Notes: a model not told the origin generated them from the letters alone. Numbered from the stretch's first letter, positions 34,679 to 44,353 are shown. The stretch is DNA of 64,000 nt from Ferruginibacter sp. (GCA_028288705.1 JAQBNH010000019.1:248001-312000); one strand, 5' to 3'. Numbers and translations are program-made.

Positions 34679-37654
34679 ATGTATCTACCGAAGCGCCATT
34701 TTGCTTTTTTATTGCTGCTCATCAGTTTCATTTCCGGCACTGCATATGCGCAGCCAACCTGGACGCTCGATCCTTTTGGAAAGGAGAAAAAGCCGGAGCA
34801 GTACGAGGAGAAGAAATTAGGATCAGAGAAAACTGCTGAAAAGAAATTCACCACGTTCCGTCGAATTATTCAGAACAACGTTTCCCATTACAATTTTTAT
34901 TTCAACGCCAATAACAAACTCAACGCGGTTATTGAACGCGCGAAACTGTCGCAGAAAGACGATTACTCCAAGCTGCTTTCCTTCTATCCCTATTCTTTAG
35001 AAAGTACGGCAGCACAACAAACAGAATTAGATTCCGTCATCTATAAAGCAACGGCGGGGATTTTACTGCACGACCTGAGAACAGACTGGGTAGATAATTT
35101 ATACCTGCTGATCGGCAAATCGTATTTGCTGCGCCGGGAGTTTGATTCTGCAGCGATCACGTTCCAGTTTATCAACTACAACCTTTTTCCAAGAAAGAAA
35201 AAAGAAGATGATTCAAGAATCGTGGGTACGAATGATGTTCCTGCAACCGGTGCGATAACGATCGCCAATAAAGAGAACCGGAATATTATTCAGAAAGCAT
35301 TGACGCAACCACCGAGCCGAAATGATGCCTTGATCTGGCTCGTGCGCACCTTCATCGAACAGGAAGAATATGGTGATGCAGCAGGGTTATTAAATATCCT
35401 GCAAAATGACCGCAATCTCCCGCAACGTTTGCGTAACGACCTGGAAGAGGTAAATGCTTACTGGTTTTTCAACCAGGGCAATTACGACAGCGCCTCAACC
35501 CATCTGGAAAAAGCATTGAGCAATGCCGATACCAAGCAGGATAAAAGCCGCTGGGAATTTTTGCTCGCGCAGTTGTTTGAAATGAAAGGAGATTTTAAAA
35601 AAGCTTCTGATTATTATGCAAAGGCTTCGAAGCATACGGTTGATCCCATCATGGATATTTACGCGCAATTAAATGATGCCAAGATGATGCGCAACTCCGG
35701 CAATTTTAAAGAGCTGCAGGGCAGTATTGATAAATTACTGAAGATGGCGAAACGCGATAAGTATGAGGAATACCGCGACATCATTTATTATTCCACTGCG
35801 CAACTCAGCATGCAAAAGCCGGATACGACCAACAGTATCGCGTTTTACAAAAAGAGCGTGCTCTACAATACCAACAACGCACTGTACAAAAACAAATCAT
35901 ACCTGCAACTGGCAGACCTGGCTTATACACAACGGCAATACCAGGATGCTTATTCCTTTTATGACAGCCTGGATTTAGCTGAACCTTCTCTTGCTTCTGT
36001 TTCTGCAGATCTTGGAGAAAGAAAAGAAACCCTTGGCAGGCTTGTGCAAAAAGTAATTACGATTCAAACTGAAGACAGCCTGCAGCGTATCGCAGGAATG
36101 GCGCCCGCAGACCGCGATGGCTTCCTGAAGAAGATGCTGAAGAAATACCGCAAAGAAAATGGGTTGAAAGAGGATGATAATTTTGCAGGCAATACGCTGA
36201 TCACTTTCAATAATCAAAAGAATGAACCGGTAGATCTTTTCGCCAGCCCGGCAAAAGGCGAGTGGTATTTTTATAACAACAATTTGCGTTCCCGCGGCTT
36301 CTCAGATTTTAAAGCGAAATGGGGCAAACGCACCAATGTTGATAACTGGCGCCGCAAGAATGCCGTGGAAGCGAAAGTGCAAAGCAATGGGAACGCGCTT
36401 GATATAAACCCCGACAGTAAGAGCCCGGATATGAACGCGCCTTCCAAATCTATCAGTCCGGATTATAGTTATGATGGCCTGATGGGTGGACTGCCCCTTA
36501 CGCCTGAGAAGATCGATAGCAGCAATGCGCGCATCTCGGACAACCTGCTGGCGTTGGCAAAGATTTTCCAGAATGAATTATTGGATTACGAAGAAGCGAT
36601 CAATACCTACAACGAATACCTGCGTCGTTTCCCGAGCACGAAGCAGGAAGCGGAAGTTTATCTTGGATTGTATTATTGTTATACAAAACTGGGAGAAACG
36701 GCCAAAGCAGCAACGTATAAAAATATCGTCACGACCAAATATGCGGGAACGAGTTTCAGCAATATGATCGTGAACCCGGCAGCGCTGGAGCCGAACAAAA
36801 AGAACCCCGAAGTATCAGCGCGTTACGAACGTATTTACGATATGTTCATCGAAGGAAAGTTTGCAGAAGCGATCGATGCAAAGAAAAAAGCAGACAGCAT
36901 TTATGGCAATAATTACTGGACGCCGCAACTGTTATACATCGAAGCGGTAAACGATATCAAAGAAAAAAATGACAGCGCGGCAATCGTGGTATTGAATAAC
37001 CTGCAAACGCTTTATCCAACATCGCCGCTGAAAGAAAAAGCAGCCACATTGGTAGAAGTGCTGGGCAGAAGAGCCGCGATCGAACAATACCTTACCAACC
37101 TGCAGGTAACAAGGCAGGAAGAAGACCAGGTGATCGTTGCAGACGATAAACCGGTGGTAGTGCAAAAACCTGTTGTGCAGGCACCGGTTGTTGTAGCACC
37201 CGCTGCACCTGTTGTACGCCCGGTTACCACACGCGACTCCTCATTGAAAGTTCCGCCGGTATTTATCAACGGTGGCTTTACGCTCGATCCCAACAAACCG
37301 CACTATGTAGTGATGTTATTGGATAAAGTGGATGGCGTTTATATCAACGAAGCTAAAAACGCCTTCAGCAGGTTTAACCGGAGCAGCATGGCTACACAAG
37401 GCGTGGTGATTACCCGTGATGCACTGGATGCAGAACGTGCCTTATTGCTTTTTGCTACCTTCCCTGATGCAGACGCCGCCATGAAATATTACGATAAAAT
37501 AAAAAGGGCTGCGCCGTCAGAAGTGTCCTGGCTGCAACCCAATAAATATTCTTTCCTGATTATTTCAGAGGCAAACCTGCAGGTATTAAAAACAAATAAA
37601 GACCTGGCTGCTTATAAACAATTGCTCAATACAAACTTTGGTAATAAATTTTAA
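34679..37654 (+). CDS. sprE: TPR protein SprE/PorW, type IX secretion and gliding component
   Basis: 991 aa. Residues 1-24 are a signal peptide (FAFLLLLISFISGTAYAQP); no lipobox Cys is present, unlike the lipoprotein forms. The conserved N-terminal region HYNFYFNANNKLNAVIERAK and DDYSKLLSFYPYSLE leads into many TPR-like helical repeats (about 100-760). A Pro/Val-rich linker (about 830-860) and a C-terminal domain starting PHYVVMLLDKVDGV follow. SprE/PorW is needed for T9SS function and gliding and is thought to bridge the outer-membrane ring and the inner motor. It matches the T9SS cargo at 4445-7849. A PBP1A gene follows after 37 bases. Confidence 0.83.
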   Translation: MYLPKRHFAFLLLLISFISGTAYAQPTWTLDPFGKEKKPEQYEEKKLGSEKTAEKKFTTFRRIIQNNVSHYNFYFNANNKLNAVIERAKLSQKDDYSKLLSFYPYSLESTAAQQTELDSVIYKATAGILLHDLRTDWVDNLYLLIGKSYLLRREFDSAAITFQFINYNLFPRKKKEDDSRIVGTNDVPATGAITIANKENRNIIQKALTQPPSRNDALIWLVRTFIEQEEYGDAAGLLNILQNDRNLPQRLRNDLEEVNAYWFFNQGNYDSASTHLEKALSNADTKQDKSRWEFLLAQLFEMKGDFKKASDYYAKASKHTVDPIMDIYAQLNDAKMMRNSGNFKELQGSIDKLLKMAKRDKYEEYRDIIYYSTAQLSMQKPDTTNSIAFYKKSVLYNTNNALYKNKSYLQLADLAYTQRQYQDAYSFYDSLDLAEPSLASVSADLGERKETLGRLVQKVITIQTEDSLQRIAGMAPADRDGFLKKMLKKYRKENGLKEDDNFAGNTLITFNNQKNEPVDLFASPAKGEWYFYNNNLRSRGFSDFKAKWGKRTNVDNWRRKNAVEAKVQSNGNALDINPDSKSPDMNAPSKSISPDYSYDGLMGGLPLTPEKIDSSNARISDNLLALAKIFQNELLDYEEAINTYNEYLRRFPSTKQEAEVYLGLYYCYTKLGETAKAATYKNIVTTKYAGTSFSNMIVNPAALEPNKKNPEVSARYERIYDMFIEGKFAEAIDAKKKADSIYGNNYWTPQLLYIEAVNDIKEKNDSAAIVVLNNLQTLYPTSPLKEKAATLVEVLGRRAAIEQYLTNLQVTRQEEDQVIVADDKPVVVQKPVVQAPVVVAPAAPVVRPVTTRDSSLKVPPVFINGGFTLDPNKPHYVVMLLDKVDGVYINEAKNAFSRFNRSSMATQGVVITRDALDAERALLLFATFPDADAAMKYYDKIKRAAPSEVSWLQPNKYSFLIISEANLQVLKTNKDLAAYKQLLNTNFGNKF

Positions 37655-37691
37655 CACCTGAGTAACGTTTCTTTTAACCTATTCAATTCTT

Positions 37692-40055
37692 ATGACCCGT
37701 TCAGTTAAAATATTATGGCGCATTTTTTTAGGAGGTGTAGGCGTAGTGGTGCTCATCCTGCTGTGTGCGTACATTGGTGTATTTGGTAAAATGCCCTCCG
37801 TGCAGGAGCTGGAAAATCCGGAGGCTGATCTTGCCAGCGAAGTCATCAGTTCCGATGGCGTGCTCATGGGTAAATTTTATTCAGAGAACCGCAGCGAAGT
37901 AAAGTACAACGAGATCTCCCCCAATGCCATTCACGCATTGATTGCTACGGAAGATGAACGTTTCTACGAGCACTCCGGGATTGATGCGCAGGCCCTGGCC
38001 CGTGTTGTATTCACGGCAGGAACACAGGGTGGTGGTAGCACGATCACGCAGCAGCTGGCAAAAATGATCTTGCACCAGGGACATGGAAATATTGTTACAC
38101 GCGGCATTCAAAAAATTAAAGAGTGGATCGTTGCCGTAAAACTTGAACGCAATTTTACAAAAGAGGAGATCATTACGCTGTACCTCAACCGTGCACCTTG
38201 GGTAAACGTTTACGGTATCCGCAATGCAAGCCGCACGTATTTTCAGAAAGAGCCGATTGATCTTACGATTGAAGAAGCAGCCGTATTGATCGGTATGTTG
38301 AAAGGTATTCGTTATGAGCCGATCCGTTACCCGAAATATTCCATGGATCGTCGTAATACCGTGATCAACCAAATGGCGGTAGCGAAGCAACATTATATCA
38401 CACAGGCTGAGGCTGAAAAACTAAAGGCAAAACCACTCATCACGAATTACAAGCAGATCGATGAAAACGTGGGTGTGGCGCCTTACTACCGCCGTGCGCT
38501 GATCGAAGTATTAAAAGACTGGTGCAAGAATAACATCAACCCAAAAACAGGCGAGCCTTACGATCTGTATCGTGATGGTTTAAAAATATATTCTACGATC
38601 AATTCTAAAATGCAGAAGTACGCAGAAGAAGCCACCGTACAGCATTTGCCGGTATTGCAATCTAAATTGAACCGTTCCTTAAAAGGCCGTGGCGATAAAT
38701 TATGGAAGGGTCGGGAAAAGGTGATTACCGATGCCATGAAATTTACCGAGCGCTGGAAGACCATGAAAGAAGAAGGCATCAGCGAAGCGGATATTAAGAA
38801 ATCATTTACGGTTCCGGCTAAAATGAAAATATTTTCCTGGACGGGCAATGAGAAGCACGAAAAAGACACGATCATGACACCGATCGATTCCATCAAGTAT
38901 CATAAGCAATTATTGCAAACATCTTTTGTAGCAATGGATCCGCGTACCGGTGAAATTAAAGCATGGGTGGGTGGTATCGATTTCCGCTGGTTTAAGTACG
39001 ATCACGTCACTGCTAAAAGGCAGGTAGGCTCTACGTTTAAGCCTTTGCTGTATACGCTGGCCGTTACTGATGCGGGCTATACACCGGAGACTTATATTCC
39101 GGGCGGGCCCTTAACGCTGGGTGGTAAAACGATCAGTACGGGTGGTGGAACCATGGCCTATTGTTTAGCGAAATCTTTGAATGGTGCAGCCTGGCATTTG
39201 ATGGCGATCATCGGCGTAAAACGCACGATCGAATTTGCGAAGCAATGTGGCATCACGGTAGACATTCCTCCTTATCCTTCCATTGCACTGGGTGCCGCGG
39301 AAATCCCGATGTTGCAGATGTTGCAGGCCTATACTATTTTTCCGAACAAGGGATATAATACAGAGCCGGTTTTTGTGAACAGGATCGAAGATAAAAATGG
39401 TAATCTCCTGCATGAATTTGCCGTGGCGCAAAGCAAACAGGTCATCGGCGAAGCAGATGCTTTTACGATGGTGAAACTAATGCAGGGTGTTGTACAATCC
39501 GGTACGGCCCGTTCATTAAACAGTTATAATATTCCTACGCAGAAGGCTGGTAAAACAGGAACAACCAATGGCAATACGGATGGCTGGTTTATTGGTTATA
39601 CACCAGAGCTGCTGGCAGGATCGTGGGTGGGTTGTGAAGATCCGTTCATTCCGATCTATTCAAACAACGCCGGTGGTGCGGAGATGTCGGCACCGCGCTG
39701 GGGAATATTCATGAGTAAAGTATATGCCGATTCTAAAATGGGCATCACGCGCCAGAAAGAATTTGATGCGCCTGCAGAATTAAAGAACGACCCGATCTAT
39801 GCAGATACGCGTTTTTCAGATGCATTGAAATCCGGTGATAGTTTGGTGGAAGATAATGGCAATGGGGATGCAGGTGATTTCTTACTGGAAGACAATAACG
39901 ATATGGTTTTACCTGATACACCAGTGAAGCCAATCAAGAAAGAAGAGAAGAAAGAGGAACCCAAAATTATCAAGCCTGCCTCGCCGGTCACGGATGATAA
40001 AAAGACCGTGCCTAAACCAAAGCCGGCGACAAATAATGATTATAAAAAGAAATAA
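37692..40055 (+). CDS. mrcA: Penicillin-binding protein 1A, bifunctional transglycosylase/transpeptidase
   Basis: 787 aa. A membrane anchor occupies residues 9-30. The glycosyltransferase (GT51) domain has EDERFYEHSG (87-96, catalytic Glu) and GGGSTITQQLAKM (113-125). The transpeptidase domain has the acylation Ser447 in GSTFKP, SLN at 495-497 and KTGT at 621-624. A Pro/Lys/Glu-rich tail of about 60 residues ends the protein. It polymerises and crosslinks peptidoglycan outside the inner membrane. It lies 37 bases downstream of sprE in the same direction, probably co-transcribed. Confidence 0.95.
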   Translation: MTRSVKILWRIFLGGVGVVVLILLCAYIGVFGKMPSVQELENPEADLASEVISSDGVLMGKFYSENRSEVKYNEISPNAIHALIATEDERFYEHSGIDAQALARVVFTAGTQGGGSTITQQLAKMILHQGHGNIVTRGIQKIKEWIVAVKLERNFTKEEIITLYLNRAPWVNVYGIRNASRTYFQKEPIDLTIEEAAVLIGMLKGIRYEPIRYPKYSMDRRNTVINQMAVAKQHYITQAEAEKLKAKPLITNYKQIDENVGVAPYYRRALIEVLKDWCKNNINPKTGEPYDLYRDGLKIYSTINSKMQKYAEEATVQHLPVLQSKLNRSLKGRGDKLWKGREKVITDAMKFTERWKTMKEEGISEADIKKSFTVPAKMKIFSWTGNEKHEKDTIMTPIDSIKYHKQLLQTSFVAMDPRTGEIKAWVGGIDFRWFKYDHVTAKRQVGSTFKPLLYTLAVTDAGYTPETYIPGGPLTLGGKTISTGGGTMAYCLAKSLNGAAWHLMAIIGVKRTIEFAKQCGITVDIPPYPSIALGAAEIPMLQMLQAYTIFPNKGYNTEPVFVNRIEDKNGNLLHEFAVAQSKQVIGEADAFTMVKLMQGVVQSGTARSLNSYNIPTQKAGKTGTTNGNTDGWFIGYTPELLAGSWVGCEDPFIPIYSNNAGGAEMSAPRWGIFMSKVYADSKMGITRQKEFDAPAELKNDPIYADTRFSDALKSGDSLVEDNGNGDAGDFLLEDNNDMVLPDTPVKPIKKEEKKEEPKIIKPASPVTDDKKTVPKPKPATNNDYKKK

Positions 40056-40109
40056 TCGCAGGCAAAGTGGCCATGATTTTTTTATGGGAATAAAACCATG
40101 CAATAAAAG

Positions 40110-40138
40110 TTGACGTAGATCATTCAGCAAAATATTTG
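40110..40138 (+). promoter_or_regulatory. Candidate promoter of the fasciclin gene (TTG-N18-AATATTTG)
   Basis: A TTG at 40110-40112 lies 18 bases before AATATTTG (one mismatch to TAnnTTTG), 24 bases before the ATG. Confidence 0.45.
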
Positions 40139-40162
40139 TGATAAAATCAAAAAACTACAGTT

Positions 40163-40723
40163 ATGAAAAAGATTAAAATTATTATGATGTCTGCCACGCT
40201 GGCTTTATTTTCAGCAGGCGCAATGGCACAAACAGAAGCGAGTGTTGAAGTGGGTGGTGCACCGATGTATGCTTCAAAAAATATCGTAGAGAACGCGGTA
40301 AACAGCAAAGATCATACAACATTGGTGGCTGCCGTAAAAGCTGCAGGATTAGTGGAAACATTGAAAGGAGCAGGGCCATTTACCGTCTTCGCACCAACCA
40401 ATGCAGCGTTTGATATGTTGCCTGCAGGTACCGTAAACAATTTACTGAAACCAGAAAACAAGGCGGCACTCACAACGGTATTAACTTCCCATGTTGTTGA
40501 AGGACGCTGGTCTGCACGCGAGATCGTCCGCATGATCAAAGAACAAAAAGGTGCTGCAACCATCAAAACGATTTCAGGTGCTAAACTCGTTGCTACAATG
40601 AAAGGCAGCAAGATCATTCTGACTGATGAAAATGGTGGCATGTCAACCATCACGATCAAAGACGTTAATCAAAGCAATGGCGTAATTCACGTGGTGGACC
40701 ATGTGTTGTTGCCAAAAATGTAA
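40163..40723 (+). CDS. Secreted fasciclin (FAS1) domain protein
   Basis: 186 aa. The signal peptide is residues 1-22 (MMSATLALFSAGAMAQ). One FAS1 domain fills residues 45-186. It has H1 (DHTTLVAAVKAAGLVETLKG), the core GPFTVFAPTNAAFDMLPAG, LTSHVVEGRW and the C-terminal motif NGVIHVVDHVLLPK. FAS1 proteins mediate adhesion or bind small molecules at the cell surface. It is monocistronic with a terminator just after. Confidence 0.92.
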   Translation: MKKIKIIMMSATLALFSAGAMAQTEASVEVGGAPMYASKNIVENAVNSKDHTTLVAAVKAAGLVETLKGAGPFTVFAPTNAAFDMLPAGTVNNLLKPENKAALTTVLTSHVVEGRWSAREIVRMIKEQKGAATIKTISGAKLVATMKGSKIILTDENGGMSTITIKDVNQSNGVIHVVDHVLLPKM

Positions 40724-40746
40724 TACCGGTTTTAATATGTTGAAAG

Positions 40747-40773
40747 AACCTGTCTTAACCGGCAGGTTTTTTT
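40747..40773 (+). terminator. Intrinsic terminator of the fasciclin gene
   Basis: AACCTGTC pairs with GGCAGGTT (one U-G pair, 6-base loop) followed by seven T. It ends at the stop codon of the converging acetyltransferase gene. Confidence 0.85.
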
Positions 40774-41350
40774 ATTTGTTCAATAAGGAGTAAATCGCGG
40801 AGTCGGTGAATTTGCCCTCGCTATAATAATTCTCGCGGAAATATCCCTCGCGGATAAAGCCGGTTTTCTCTAAGAGTATCTGAGAAGCAACGTTGTCAGG
40901 GTTAATATTCGCTTCTATGCTGTGCAATTTCATCTCCTGGAATCCATACCGGATAACTTCCTGCAATGCTTCTTTCATGATGCCTTTGTTCCACGAAGCT
41001 GGTTGCAGCATATACCCGATCTCCGCGCGGTAATGTTCTTTCATGATGCGCCAGTAACAAATATTGCCGATCATTAAACCGGGATTTTCTTTTAAGGCGA
41101 TCACCCAAAAAACTGCGTCATTCTTTTGCAGATTCTCCAGAATATTGCCGATAAACACTTCGGCCTGTTCCAATGTTTCCATCGGCGCTTTATCCAGGTA
41201 GGCGAGTACCTGCGGATCACTTCGGAGGAAAAGCAAGGCTGCTGCATCATTTCTATTGATACAACGCAAGATCAGCCGCTTCGTTGACAGATCAGGAAAA
41301 TTGGAGAAATCTACAGCTAACAGGCCTGGCGTATTAATGTTTTTCTTCAT
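40772..41350 (-). CDS. GNAT acetyltransferase, RimJ/RimL type
   Basis: 192 aa from the ATG at 41350 (an in-frame start at 41374 is also possible). The N-terminal LSTKRLILRCINRNDAAALLFLR is the RimJ/RimL signature, followed by EIGYMLQPASWNKGIMKEAL and the C-terminal NVASQILLEKTGFIREGYFRE. Such enzymes acetylate N-termini of ribosomal proteins, other proteins or small amines. It overlaps the 3' end of the GT39 gene by 17 bases. Confidence 0.85.
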   Translation of the reverse strand: MKKNINTPGLLAVDFSNFPDLSTKRLILRCINRNDAAALLFLRSDPQVLAYLDKAPMETLEQAEVFIGNILENLQKNDAVFWVIALKENPGLMIGNICYWRIMKEHYRAEIGYMLQPASWNKGIMKEALQEVIRYGFQEMKLHSIEANINPDNVASQILLEKTGFIREGYFRENYYSEGKFTDSAIYSLLNK

Positions 41351-42872
41351 CAATTCTTTTTTGAAGGTAGGCATTGAGATCAATTTTTGCATGTTGCAGC
41401 AGGTAGATCTTCGCGCCCTTTTCCCTCGCGTAAGGATCGGTCATGCTGTCCATCAGTTGCACCGATTGAAAGTAAGGCGCCTGCCGGTGCGCATCATCAG
41501 CTGCTTCTTTCACAAGGATCACGTTTGTCAATTTTTTCTGCAACGGAAACCAGTTGATATAATCTGCGTTAAATGAAACGGCATGCAACCCACCATAATA
41601 ATTAACAGCTCCGGCAAAACCATAGTTGTCGCAAATAACGATCGTTTCATCTGCAACAGCTGCTGGTAAATTATGCAACACGGCCGCAGTTTTAGCAGCC
41701 AGTTCTTTCCAGCCACGCATGTCGGCAAAATCCTGTGAGAGCGGATGTTCTTTACCATCTTCCCAGGTCAGCATGCCAAACTTGCGATAACGATCCTGCT
41801 GCGCCAGCATTTTTTCGGGAGAGATATTGGGCAGCATGATACGCATCGGCAGGAAGAGCAGGATGATCAGCGCAAAGGACAGGGGCATCAGGTAGCGTCG
41901 CCATCCCCGACGAAATAAATATTCCAGGTAAATGGCACCGAAGGGTATCAATGCCGGGTAAAGGCCGATGGCATAATAAGATTTCGCCCGGAGAAAAATA
42001 AATAGCGCGAGGCAAAAAATGACCGTCCAGCCCACAAAGCGATATGGCTTTAACGGTGCATATTTCCAAAAGCCGAAAATCGCGCTGATGATCACAAACA
42101 ACGCCGGGAAGAAAAACAATACCTGGTCTTTTAGAAATCCTGCACGCGATACGTTTGCCAATTGTGTTTCCGCGAGCTCCTTCATATGGCCGACAACAGG
42201 AAAATGGTTGTTAATCTGCCAGATGATATTCGGCGAAATGAGCAGCAGCGCGAGCAATGCAGCCAGATAAATATGTTTATTGCGGAAGACCTTTCGCTGC
42301 GACGTGATCAGCAGGGCGGGCAACAAAGCGGCCGCGACAAACAACAAACTGTATTTATTTAAAAAGCCTACGGCAAAACTGATCGCGGCAAAATAAATCC
42401 ATTTGGGATGTTGCTCTTGTACAAAGCGAATGATAAAATAAAACAACGCCGTCCATGCCAGGATGTCGAAAGAGTTCGGTTGAAACAAAATATTGATTCG
42501 CATCAATGTCGACAAAAGCAAGGCCACTGCCGTAAGTGACTTCGCGAACAGACCGCCGCCACAGGTTTTTACGATCTGCCATGAGAAGAAGATCGTGGCT
42601 GCGCCAAAGAGGGCAGGAAAAAATCTCACCCAAAAAAGGCTGTTGCCAAGGAGCCCGATGAGGTAGGCAATCCATGAAGTGAAGGGCGGAACAGAAACAT
42701 AACCCCAGGCAAGATGCCTGGCCTGATCGAGATGCAGGAATTCATCGCGGTGCAATTCAAAATCGGGATGAACAAGAAAATACTGCAGGCATATTTTAAG
42801 CAACAGGAACCCGGTTAACACAAAGGTTGCTGTACTGTCTCCTTTTGAAAAAGAAGAACTGTTTGTTGTCAT
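41334..42872 (-). CDS. GT39/ArnT-like membrane glycosyltransferase
   Basis: 512 aa with ten or more membrane helices. After the first helix there is the loop HPDFELHRDEFLHLDQARHLAWGY, which holds the Asp/Glu pair used by the protein-mannosyltransferase/ArnT fold to bind a lipid-linked sugar donor. The C-terminal 130 residues are a soluble extracytoplasmic domain. It probably transfers a sugar from a polyprenyl phosphate donor to a lipid or protein; the acceptor is unknown. Its start overlaps the upstream GNAT gene by 4 bases. Confidence 0.85.
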   Translation of the reverse strand: MTTNSSSFSKGDSTATFVLTGFLLLKICLQYFLVHPDFELHRDEFLHLDQARHLAWGYVSVPPFTSWIAYLIGLLGNSLFWVRFFPALFGAATIFFSWQIVKTCGGGLFAKSLTAVALLLSTLMRINILFQPNSFDILAWTALFYFIIRFVQEQHPKWIYFAAISFAVGFLNKYSLLFVAAALLPALLITSQRKVFRNKHIYLAALLALLLISPNIIWQINNHFPVVGHMKELAETQLANVSRAGFLKDQVLFFFPALFVIISAIFGFWKYAPLKPYRFVGWTVIFCLALFIFLRAKSYYAIGLYPALIPFGAIYLEYLFRRGWRRYLMPLSFALIILLFLPMRIMLPNISPEKMLAQQDRYRKFGMLTWEDGKEHPLSQDFADMRGWKELAAKTAAVLHNLPAAVADETIVICDNYGFAGAVNYYGGLHAVSFNADYINWFPLQKKLTNVILVKEAADDAHRQAPYFQSVQLMDSMTDPYAREKGAKIYLLQHAKIDLNAYLQKRIDEEKH

Positions 42873-43375
42873 GTTGATTGTTTTGGCAGAAGATGTTTGC
42901 CCAATATTTTCAGGCTGAAAGTTTTGTTATCCATGAATGCGATGTCTTCGAGATGGCCCCATTCGCTAAAACCCAGGCTTTCAAAAAGCCGGAGGCTTGG
43001 TTTGTTGTGCGCAAAAATAAACCCCAGCAATTTATCAATGCCTAATGCCGGGCATTGTTCAAATGCGTACTGCAGGATCTTTCTGCCATTGCCTTTATGC
43101 TGCGCGGATTCATGTAAATAGATGCTGATCTCTGCCGTACCATTGTAAGCAGGCCTGCCGTAAAAGTCCTGGAAACTAACCCAGCCGATCGTTGTATTGT
43201 TTTCTGCTACGATCCAGAGTGGACGCCGGTTTGGCGTATGTTCATTAAACCAGGCGAGTTTATCCGCAACGGTAACCGGTTCTGTATCGGCGGTTACCAT
43301 CCGGCCCGGGATCACAGCGTTGTATATGGCCACAATATCAGGCAGGTCATCAATCACCGCATTCCGAAATTCCAT
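42869..43375 (-). CDS. GNAT acetyltransferase, phosphinothricin-acetyltransferase-like
   Basis: 168 aa. The N-terminus EFRNAVIDDLPDIVAIYNAVI, then TAEISIYLHESAQHKGNGRKILQYAFE (motif A) and the HNKPSLRLFESLGFSEWGHL end match the pat/MnaT group that acetylates methionine sulfone or sulfoximine and phosphinothricin. It is first in an overlapping three-gene unit with the GT39 enzyme and the RimJ-like GNAT. Confidence 0.87.
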   Translation of the reverse strand: MEFRNAVIDDLPDIVAIYNAVIPGRMVTADTEPVTVADKLAWFNEHTPNRRPLWIVAENNTTIGWVSFQDFYGRPAYNGTAEISIYLHESAQHKGNGRKILQYAFEQCPALGIDKLLGFIFAHNKPSLRLFESLGFSEWGHLEDIAFMDNKTFSLKILGKHLLPKQST

Positions 43376-43413
43376 AACAGAGATTTAGCGAAAATTAACC
43401 AATAAAAAACAGA

Positions 43414-44196
43414 TCAGAGCAGGCGGCGGATTTTATTTTCCAGATTGTGCATGGCTACCTGTTGTGCATACAACTTTCCGTCGCGGCCGATCAGGAAATT
43501 ATCCGGGATAGCGGTAATCTTAAAACGCTTATACATCGTATTGTCGCGCCAGGGTTTTAATTCACAATAGGCCGGCCATGTTTGCCCGTCATGCTGCATC
43601 GCCTGCACCCATTTGTTTTTATTGTCGTCGAGCGAAATACCTATCACCACAAATCCGCTGTCTTTATATTTTTGATACAGTTTTTTTAGTTCGGGAATTT
43701 CGCGGCGGCAGGGTCCGCACCAGGATGACCATACATCCAGTAGCACGATCTTACCTTTCAACGATGCAATGTCTGCCTCCTTGCCGCTGCTGTCGCGGAG
43801 AACCAGTTTTGGAAAGGGTTGGCCGTTCTCTGTAAGTTGTAGCCGTTGTTTGGTAAACGACAGCATCTCGCTGTATTTATTTCGCACAGCAGGTGCAACC
43901 AGGCGGGATAGGGTATCTGCCTGCAGCGCAGTGATCGACTTGCTCCAGTCGATAAAAAATGCCCCGGAGTTATTGGCGGGATATGCCGTAAGAAATGTTT
44001 TCAGGTGCTGGTATTGCTGTTCGCGCAGTTGTTCTTCCGGAAGGTTTTTTATCTCCAGGTTGCGGTAAAAGGCGGCCATCTCTTTCCATTGTAATAATTC
44101 CAGGCTATCTACACCGTATTGCGCTTTGGCAATTCCGCAGGAGCCAAGAAAGCAGACGATAAACCCGATGATTAAAATAAAACGCCGTTGAGGCAT
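43414..44196 (-). CDS. TlpA-like thiol-disulfide oxidoreductase, exported
   Basis: 260 aa from the ATG at 44196. Residues 1-26 are a signal sequence with a possible lipobox (CFLGSCGIAKAQ). A helical domain of about 100 residues follows. The thioredoxin domain has the active site Cys-Gly-Pro-Cys in DVWSSWCGPCRREIPELKKL and the cis-Pro in ITAIPDNFLIGRDG. It reduces or isomerises disulfides in the periplasm, perhaps for cytochrome c maturation. A longer reading frame to 44361 exists only because the upstream repeats keep frame; the -7 box at 44200-44207 makes it unlikely. The message would be close to leaderless. Confidence 0.87.
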   Translation of the reverse strand: MPQRRFILIIGFIVCFLGSCGIAKAQYGVDSLELLQWKEMAAFYRNLEIKNLPEEQLREQQYQHLKTFLTAYPANNSGAFFIDWSKSITALQADTLSRLVAPAVRNKYSEMLSFTKQRLQLTENGQPFPKLVLRDSSGKEADIASLKGKIVLLDVWSSWCGPCRREIPELKKLYQKYKDSGFVVIGISLDDNKNKWVQAMQHDGQTWPAYCELKPWRDNTMYKRFKITAIPDNFLIGRDGKLYAQQVAMHNLENKIRRLL

Positions 44197-44199
44197 GCG

Positions 44200-44207
44200 C
44201 AAATATA
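44200..44207 (-). promoter_or_regulatory. Candidate -7 box (TATATTTG) of the TlpA-like gene
   Basis: Exact TAnnTTTG match followed by CGC and then the ATG, so transcription would begin at or inside the start codon region. Confidence 0.45.
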
Positions 44208-44217
44208 AGGATAGGAT

Positions 44218-44319
44218 GGTTCGTGAGACACGAGCCATGGCGAACAAACTGGTTCGTGTGCCACGAACCATGGCGATGTACAAACTGGTTTGTGTGTCAC
44301 GAACCATGGCGAGCGAACG
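44218..44319. repeat. Three imperfect tandem repeats of 33, 36 and 33 bp with internal palindromes
   Basis: Units start at 44218, 44251 and 44287. Each begins with a hairpin sequence of the type GGTTCGTG-N3-CACGAACC and continues with ATGGCGA and, in the first two, ACAAACT. Unit 2 has the perfect 8-bp arms; the others have one or two changes. The array lies between the sucC terminator and the TlpA-like promoter. Confidence 0.85.
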
Positions 44320-44324
44320 ATCGC

Positions 44325-44353
44325 AAAAAAAAATCCCGTCACTAAGGACGGGA
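44325..44353 (-). terminator. Intrinsic terminator of sucC
   Basis: A 7-bp stem (TCCCGTC/GACGGGA, 6-base loop) is followed on the minus strand by nine T, 26 bases after the sucC stop. Confidence 0.85.

Noticed and set aside
44218..44319. CRISPR array
   Set aside because: Only three units, unequal and diverged, without unique spacers or cas genes nearby.
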